Shown here in pieces: positions 22,842 through 26,067 of a stretch of DNA of 26,067 nucleotides. A model generated the notes under the pieces. That model saw nothing but the letters and a program-made list of their open reading frames with translations. It was not told where the DNA came from and did no database searches. Positions within the stretch are counted from its first letter, which is position 1. Every line of letters starts with the position of its first letter. Source of the DNA: an uncultured Clostridia bacterium. Its GTDB lineage: Bacteria > Bacillota > Clostridia > Lachnospirales > Anaerotignaceae. The stretch is taken from contig CAJTZO010000034.1 of assembly GCA_910583755.1 (NCBI GenBank), positions 1-26,067 of the forward strand, read 5' to 3'. Position numbers and translations under genes: made by a program.

Positions 22842-23297
22842 ATGTTAATATGGATTGTAATATTGGGTATCCTAGGTTTGATACTTGCCATGGCAGAGGC
22901 ATTGATACCCGGTTTTGGCATATTTGGAATAATTGGTGGTGCTTGCTTGATTGGTTCTACTGTGATGGCAGGTATGAAATATGGTTTCGGCGTATTTTTG
23001 ATAATGGTTGCAGCATTTATTCTTTTATTGTTAATTTTTATTGCAGTTGCTAGTCGAAAAAAAGATAAGTTTGTTTTAAAGGATGTCCTAGATACCAAAG
23101 ATTTTGATGAAAGTGTTTTACAAAATATGCAGGGAAAACAGGGGATTACGGTTACAACGGTGCAACCCTATGGCAAAATAGAAGTAGATGGCAAGCAAAT
23201 TGATGTTTGTTCAGAAGGTGGGTATATTGAAAAAAATAAAATGGTTCAAATTATTCAGATTAAGGGAAAAACAGTTGTAGTAAAAGAAATAGTTTAA
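22842..23297 (+). CDS. NfeD-family membrane protein (short form)
   Basis: The 151-residue protein has two or three closely packed hydrophobic segments in residues 1-70 (MLIWIVILGILGLILAMAEA, then LIPGFGIFGIIGGACLIGST and a third, VFLIMVAAFILLLLIFIAVA). A cytoplasmic OB-fold domain follows, containing GKQGITVTTVQPYGKIEVDG and ending GKTVVVKEIV. The PGFGIFGIIGG turn and the G-x-G..TTV-P-GK pattern are typical of NfeD. The ClpP-like protease domain of long NfeD proteins is absent. NfeD proteins are regularly encoded beside flotillins and work with them in ordered membrane domains; here floA follows 51 bp later. The ribosome site is AAAGGAG. Confidence 0.92.
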   Translation: MLIWIVILGILGLILAMAEALIPGFGIFGIIGGACLIGSTVMAGMKYGFGVFLIMVAAFILLLLIFIAVASRKKDKFVLKDVLDTKDFDESVLQNMQGKQGITVTTVQPYGKIEVDGKQIDVCSEGGYIEKNKMVQIIQIKGKTVVVKEIV

Positions 23298-23348
23298 GGC
23301 AAAACTTTGGAATTTTTAATATTATAGTAGGATAAGGAGGTATTTTAT

Positions 23349-24344
23349 ATGCCATTTTTTGGAGTTGGTGTGGTCATAACAATATTTGCAATTATTGTTA
23401 TCCTCAGTATTTTTTTAAGTTTTGTACCATTAGGACTTTGGATTTCTGCAATTTCCGCAGGAGTGAAAGTAAGTATTGCTTCCTTGATTGGTATGAGAAT
23501 GAGAAGGGTTAGTGCAAACAGAATTATTCGCCCTTTGATTAAAGCACAAAAAGCTGGCATGGATGTCAATGCAAATCAATTAGAAAGTCATTTACTTTCT
23601 GGTGGTCATGTGGATAATGTAGTGGATGCTTTAATTGCAGCACATAGAGCAAATTTAGATTTATCTTTTGAAAGAGCAGCTGCGATTGATTTAGCAGGAC
23701 GAAATGTTTTTGAAGCAGTAAAAATGAGTGTTACCCCGAAAATTATTGAAACGCCTTGGATTTCTGCTGTTGCCATTGACGGGATTGAAGTAAAAGTAAT
23801 TGCAAAAGTAACCGTAAGGGCAAACTTAGGAAGGTTAGTTGGTGGTGCAGGAGAAGAAACTATCATTGCAAGAGTAGGAGAGGGAATTGTTACAACCGTT
23901 GGTTCTTCCCAACATCATAAAAGTGTTTTGGAAAATCCAGATTTGATTTCAAGAACTGTATTGGGCAAAGGGCTTGACAATGGTACCGCTTTTGAAATTT
24001 TATCTATTGATATTGCAGATGTGGACATTGGAAGAAATATTGGCGCGAATTTACAGATACAACAAGCGGAAGCAGACAAACAAATTGCACAAGCAAAAGC
24101 AGAGGAAAGACGTGCAGCAGCCGTTGCAAAAGCGGAAGAAATGAAAGCAGAAGTAGAAAAAATGAAAGCAAAAGTAATTGAAGCAGAAGCACAGGTTCCA
24201 ATGGCTTTGTCAGAAGCTTTAAGAAGTGGAAACCTTGGTGTGATGGATTATTATAGATTGCAGAATGTTCAGGCAGATACTTCTATGAAGGATAACATTG
24301 GAAAAACTGACTTGACAAAAATTTTACCGAAAAAAGAAGGATAA
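23349..24344 (+). CDS. floA: Flotillin-like protein FloA
   Basis: This 331-residue membrane scaffold has a hydrophobic N-terminus (about 5-40) that enters the membrane without crossing fully. A PHB/SPFH domain follows with the highly conserved PLGLWISAISAGVKVSIASL, RVSANRIIRPLIKAQKAGMD and TPWISAVAIDGIEVKVIAKV, all hallmarks of the FloA (YqfA) family. Residues about 230-290 form an Ala/Glu/Lys-rich coiled coil used for oligomerisation. The length equals Bacillus FloA. It organises functional membrane microdomains that affect secretion, signalling and cell-wall processes. AAGGAGG lies upstream of the ATG. A terminator-like hairpin follows the stop after 7 bp and is repeated beyond an inserted element. 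Confidence 0.97.
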   Translation: MPFFGVGVVITIFAIIVILSIFLSFVPLGLWISAISAGVKVSIASLIGMRMRRVSANRIIRPLIKAQKAGMDVNANQLESHLLSGGHVDNVVDALIAAHRANLDLSFERAAAIDLAGRNVFEAVKMSVTPKIIETPWISAVAIDGIEVKVIAKVTVRANLGRLVGGAGEETIIARVGEGIVTTVGSSQHHKSVLENPDLISRTVLGKGLDNGTAFEILSIDIADVDIGRNIGANLQIQQAEADKQIAQAKAEERRAAAVAKAEEMKAEVEKMKAKVIEAEAQVPMALSEALRSGNLGVMDYYRLQNVQADTSMKDNIGKTDLTKILPKKEG

Positions 24345-24351
24345 TATAAAA

Positions 24352-24375
24352 AGATACTGAATTTTTTCAGTATCT
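24352..24375 (+). terminator. Hairpin after floA, left copy without T tail
   Basis: The arms AGATACTGAA and TTCAGTATCT pair over 10 bp around TTTT. It follows the floA stop by 7 bp, but in place of a T tail the repeat element starts at its last base. An identical hairpin lies at 24571-24594. Confidence 0.75.
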
Positions 24376-24571
24376 CAGTCTGTCAAAAAAACTTTAGGGT
24401 TAGCTCTCAAACTCCTCAAAGAACTTTAATGCGAAACTATCGTTTCGCTAAAAAGATTGATTTTATAGGGAAAAACGTTAGTTTTTCCATGAAAGTTTTT
24501 TGTCCAACTTTTTTTAAAAAGTTGGTGGGTGTGGGTGAAACCCACAAGAAAAGACTTTATTGACAAGCTGA
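24375..24571 (+). repeat. Interspersed palindromic repeat, copy 7 (full length, flanked by duplicate hairpins)
   Basis: The 197-bp element runs from TCAGTCTGTCAA to TTGACAAGCTGA. Inside are a slightly altered TTTAGGGTTAGCTCTCAA, the GCGAAAC/GTTTCGC dyad, GGAAAAACGTTAGTTTTTCC, the A/T palindrome and GTGGGTGTGGGTGAAACCCA. Its two outermost bases are shared with identical 24-bp hairpins on either side, which looks like a target duplication. Confidence 0.88.
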
Positions 24572-24601
24572 GATACTGAATTTTTTCAGTATCTTTTTTT
24601 T
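24571..24601 (+). terminator. Hairpin plus T run, right copy (original floA terminator)
   Basis: It has the same 24-bp palindrome as at 24352-24375, here followed by a run of T residues from 24594 to 24601, which makes it a canonical Rho-independent terminator. It lies 26 bp before the EcsC-family start. Confidence 0.8.
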
Positions 24602-24626
24602 AAAACAAAAGGAGGCAGAAATAAGG

Positions 24627-25424
24627 ATGCACCATACCATCAAAAAACAATTAGAAAAAATTGAAAAGCAGGAGAAAAAATATTTACAACCCAAACAGGA
24701 AAAAGGAATACAGAAAAAAACAAAAGAAGTATCTGAAATATTAGAACAAAAAATTCCCTTGAAAGTAAGGGAAGCAATAGAAAATGCATTTTATAAAGGC
24801 TTTTTCGTATTGTTTGAAAAAGGAACAAGTGTGATTGAAAAGACATATGATAAAGAAAAAATCGTATGGGAATATCAATTCCAAGATTATCGCTTTACAG
24901 AAAAGGGAAAAAGAAAACAGTTTAAAAAGTTAGAGAAAAATGCAAATCATGGAAATTATATTAATTTAGCAACAACAGCTACAGAAGGTGCAGTGCTGGG
25001 ACTTTTAGGAATTGGTTTGCCGGATATTCCTCTTTTTTTGGGTATTTTATTGAAGGGAATTTATGAAACATGCTTACATTATGGTTTTGATTATAGTGAT
25101 AAAAGGGAACAAATCTATATTTTGCGTTTGATTCGTAGTGCGATGGCAGAGGAAAAAATAGAATTAGATGCTTTGGTAGAAAAAACAGCAGAGGATATTG
25201 CCAAAGGAATAGCAGTTCCTTATGATTTTCAAGAAGAAGTAAAACAAACAGCACAAATGTTTTCTAATGCTATGCTGGTTGCAAAACTAATACAAGGGAT
25301 ACCTTTGGTGGGCGTTATGGGAAGTGGATATAATGTTATGGTGTATCATAAGATATTAAAATATTGTAATCGAAAGTATAAAAAAAGATATTTAAAAAAA
25401 TTTTCTCCTGAATGTATAAAATGA
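24627..25424 (+). CDS. EcsC-family protein
   Basis: The 265-residue protein begins with a charged Lys/Glu/Gln-rich stretch (1-45). It then carries the EcsC-family core: INLATTATEGAVLGLLGIGL, PDIPLFLGILLKGIYETCLH and YGFDYSDKREQIYILRLI, followed by a second hydrophobic region, AMLVAKLIQGIPLVGVMGSG (about 220-240). Named after the third gene of the Bacillus ecs operon, the family has no defined biochemical role. Hydrophobic stretches suggest membrane association, perhaps amphipathic rather than spanning. The ribosome site AAAAGGAGG lies 12-20 nt before the ATG, a little far; I see no closer in-frame start. It lies downstream of floA beyond the terminator and has no clear promoter of its own. 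Confidence 0.88.
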   Translation: MHHTIKKQLEKIEKQEKKYLQPKQEKGIQKKTKEVSEILEQKIPLKVREAIENAFYKGFFVLFEKGTSVIEKTYDKEKIVWEYQFQDYRFTEKGKRKQFKKLEKNANHGNYINLATTATEGAVLGLLGIGLPDIPLFLGILLKGIYETCLHYGFDYSDKREQIYILRLIRSAMAEEKIELDALVEKTAEDIAKGIAVPYDFQEEVKQTAQMFSNAMLVAKLIQGIPLVGVMGSGYNVMVYHKILKYCNRKYKKRYLKKFSPECIK

Positions 25425-25505
25425 AAAATACGAGTCATAATAATAGTGCAATCAGGATTTGCATAATTCATTTTATGGCTTATTTTTAAAAGGAGGAACA
25501 GTAAA

Positions 25506-25679
25506 ATGGAAAAAAACACAAATAAAAACACAGAAAAGAATACACAAAAGGGTATGAACAGAACAGAGTTTGCACAAGAATACAGCCTTGACACAAGCAG
25601 AAAGTCAAACAAAACAAATAAAACAGAAAAAAATTGTAACAAAAGCAGCGGAAGCGGAAGTAGTAGCTATAGCGACTAA
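25506..25679 (+). CDS. Small basic Lys/Asn/Ser/Thr-rich protein (57 aa)
   Basis: The frame from ATG 25506 to TAA 25677-25679 encodes 57 residues and has an excellent ribosome site, AAAGGAGG (25489-25496), 9 nt upstream, plus a strong terminator after it. The product is hydrophilic and basic: a Lys/Asn/Thr-rich start, a central MNRTEFAQEYSLDTSRKSNK and a Ser/Gly tail ending SYSD, with one Cys (residue 44). The TEFAQE segment resembles the TEFA-x-E cleavage site of the spore protease GPR in gamma-type small acid-soluble spore proteins. Together with the composition this suggests, without proving, a spore-associated protein. No membrane segment or signal peptide is visible. Confidence 0.6.
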   Translation: MEKNTNKNTEKNTQKGMNRTEFAQEYSLDTSRKSNKTNKTEKNCNKSSGSGSSSYSD

Positions 25680-25721
25680 TTGCTTTATTAAGTAAGAATG
25701 AAATGATTTTTGCAGCATAAC

Positions 25722-25765
25722 AAAAGTAACTTCTTTTTAGAAAATCCTGAAAAGAAGTTACTTTT
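25722..25765 (+). terminator. Strong terminator after the 57-residue gene
   Basis: AAAAGTAACTTCTTTT (25722-25737) and AAAAGAAGTTACTTTT (25750-25765) pair perfectly over 16 bp around a 12-nt loop. The distal arm ends in a T6 run. Confidence 0.9.
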
Positions 25766-25862
25766 TTCCTTATGATATTTTGTAAGGATATGTGTTTTTG
25801 TTGATAAAAAGGGCATTTGTTAGGCTTTTAAAAAATTTTTTTAAAAAATTTGAAAAAAAGTG

Positions 25863-25891
25863 TTGCAATATAGAAAAAGATGTGCTATAGT
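25863..25891 (+). promoter_or_regulatory. Promoter P1 at right edge
   Basis: TTGCAA (25863-25868) and TATAGT (25886-25891) are separated by 17 bp. It is the first of three stacked promoters in 25860-26067, a stretch without any supported gene. Confidence 0.65.
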
Positions 25892-25941
25892 ATAAAACAT
25901 TCTCGCCGAAAGGATAGGAAATAAAAAAATAAAAAAAGTAC

Positions 25942-25969
25942 TTGACAAACGGTGAGAAAAGAGTATAAT
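25942..25969 (+). promoter_or_regulatory. Promoter P2 at right edge (consensus)
   Basis: Perfect TTGACA (25942-25947) and perfect TATAAT (25964-25969) are separated by 16 bp. An A-rich stretch upstream (AAAAAAATAAAAAAAGTAC) resembles an UP element. No open frame follows within the window. Confidence 0.8.
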
Positions 25970-26042
25970 GATTTCTTGTGACTGCCCAAAAAGCAAGTTA
26001 CAGACAAGCACAAAAAAAGTTAAAAAAAAGTAAAAAAAGTGC

Positions 26043-26067
26043 TTGACAAAATAAAACATCAATGATA
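26043..26067 (+). promoter_or_regulatory. Promoter P3, cut by window edge
   Basis: TTGACA (26043-26048) lies in AAAAAAGTGCTTGACAAA, nearly identical to the P2 upstream block about 100 bp earlier. A -10 would start at about 26065, where the window ends in GATA. Only the -35 is visible. Confidence 0.5.

Noticed and set aside
22622..23098. Minus-strand 158-residue frame opposite nfeD
   Set aside because: It is antisense to a well-supported gene with a proper ribosome site, and its low-complexity product matches nothing.
3543..24571. CRISPR array from the multiple repeats
   Set aside because: The units are long, kilobases apart, in both orientations and separated by genes. There is no regular spacer structure.
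25346..25642. Minus-strand 98-residue frame overlapping the ecsC end and the 57-residue gene
   Set aside because: The product is rich in Phe and Leu from reading A-rich DNA in reverse. The plus-strand gene has the better ribosome site and terminator.
25841..26062. Minus-strand 73-residue frame in the promoter array
   Set aside because: It is Phe-rich translation of A tracts with no ribosome site. The plus-strand promoters explain the region better.

Overview
The window comes from the chromosome of a low-GC, AT-rich Gram-positive anaerobe of the Clostridia type. The evidence for this is the strong AGGAGG ribosome sites, the clustering of dnaE, pfkA and pyk, a Gram-positive LexA box, a flotillin FloA with NfeD, ferredoxin/flavodoxin redox proteins and a MalE-like lipoprotein. 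A Lachnospirales-type commensal fits, but I cannot fix the genus. Apart from the cut-off methyltransferase gene at the left edge and the interspersed repeats, this is ordinary housekeeping sequence. I saw no prophage, transposase, CRISPR array, tRNA or rRNA gene.

Layout. 1-482: 3-prime end of an MmeI-family DNA methyltransferase gene, then a terminator. 597-3529: a two-gene operon of a sugar-type solute-binding lipoprotein and a methyl-accepting chemotaxis protein, with no permease genes beside it. 3796-4209: rifampin ADP-ribosyltransferase (arr). 4535-5296 (minus): EFR1-type flavodoxin/ferredoxin. 5395-5811: stand-alone HD alarmone-type hydrolase. 6118-7441: a nitroreductase/quinol-monooxygenase pair divergent from an HxlR regulator. 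7668-14344: dnaE, pfkA and pyk. 14602-15409: a carboxymuconolactone-decarboxylase-family gene divergent from a MerR regulator, with a 19-bp-spacer promoter between them. 15469-18019 (minus): lexA then nadE, apparently one operon under a LexA box. 18344-22530: siroheme/heme genes for precorrin-2 dehydrogenase, hemC, a cobA-hemD fusion and hemB. 22842-25424: nfeD, floA and an EcsC-family gene. 25506-25679: a 57-residue basic protein with a strong ribosome site. 25863-26067: stacked near-consensus promoters at the right edge, with no gene visible after them.

The most unusual feature is a family of intergenic repeats, about 110-200 bp each, with six recognisable copies and one decayed copy in 26 kb (3543, 5921, 12315, 14398, 18168, 21360 and 24375). 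Full copies have inverted ends close to TCAGCTTGTCAA...TTGACAAGCTGA and are filled by a fixed series of five palindromes. They carry no open reading frame, occur in both orientations and often abut a hairpin. The copy at 24375 sits between two identical 24-bp hairpins, as if a transcription terminator had been duplicated on insertion. The copy at 18168 lies in the predicted 5-prime leader of the heme operon. They look like a MITE-type non-autonomous mobile element with a preference for hairpins.

Several ORF starts were moved to fit the ribosome site: 5395, 11275, 18019 (minus) and 21565. The pyk start is TTG.
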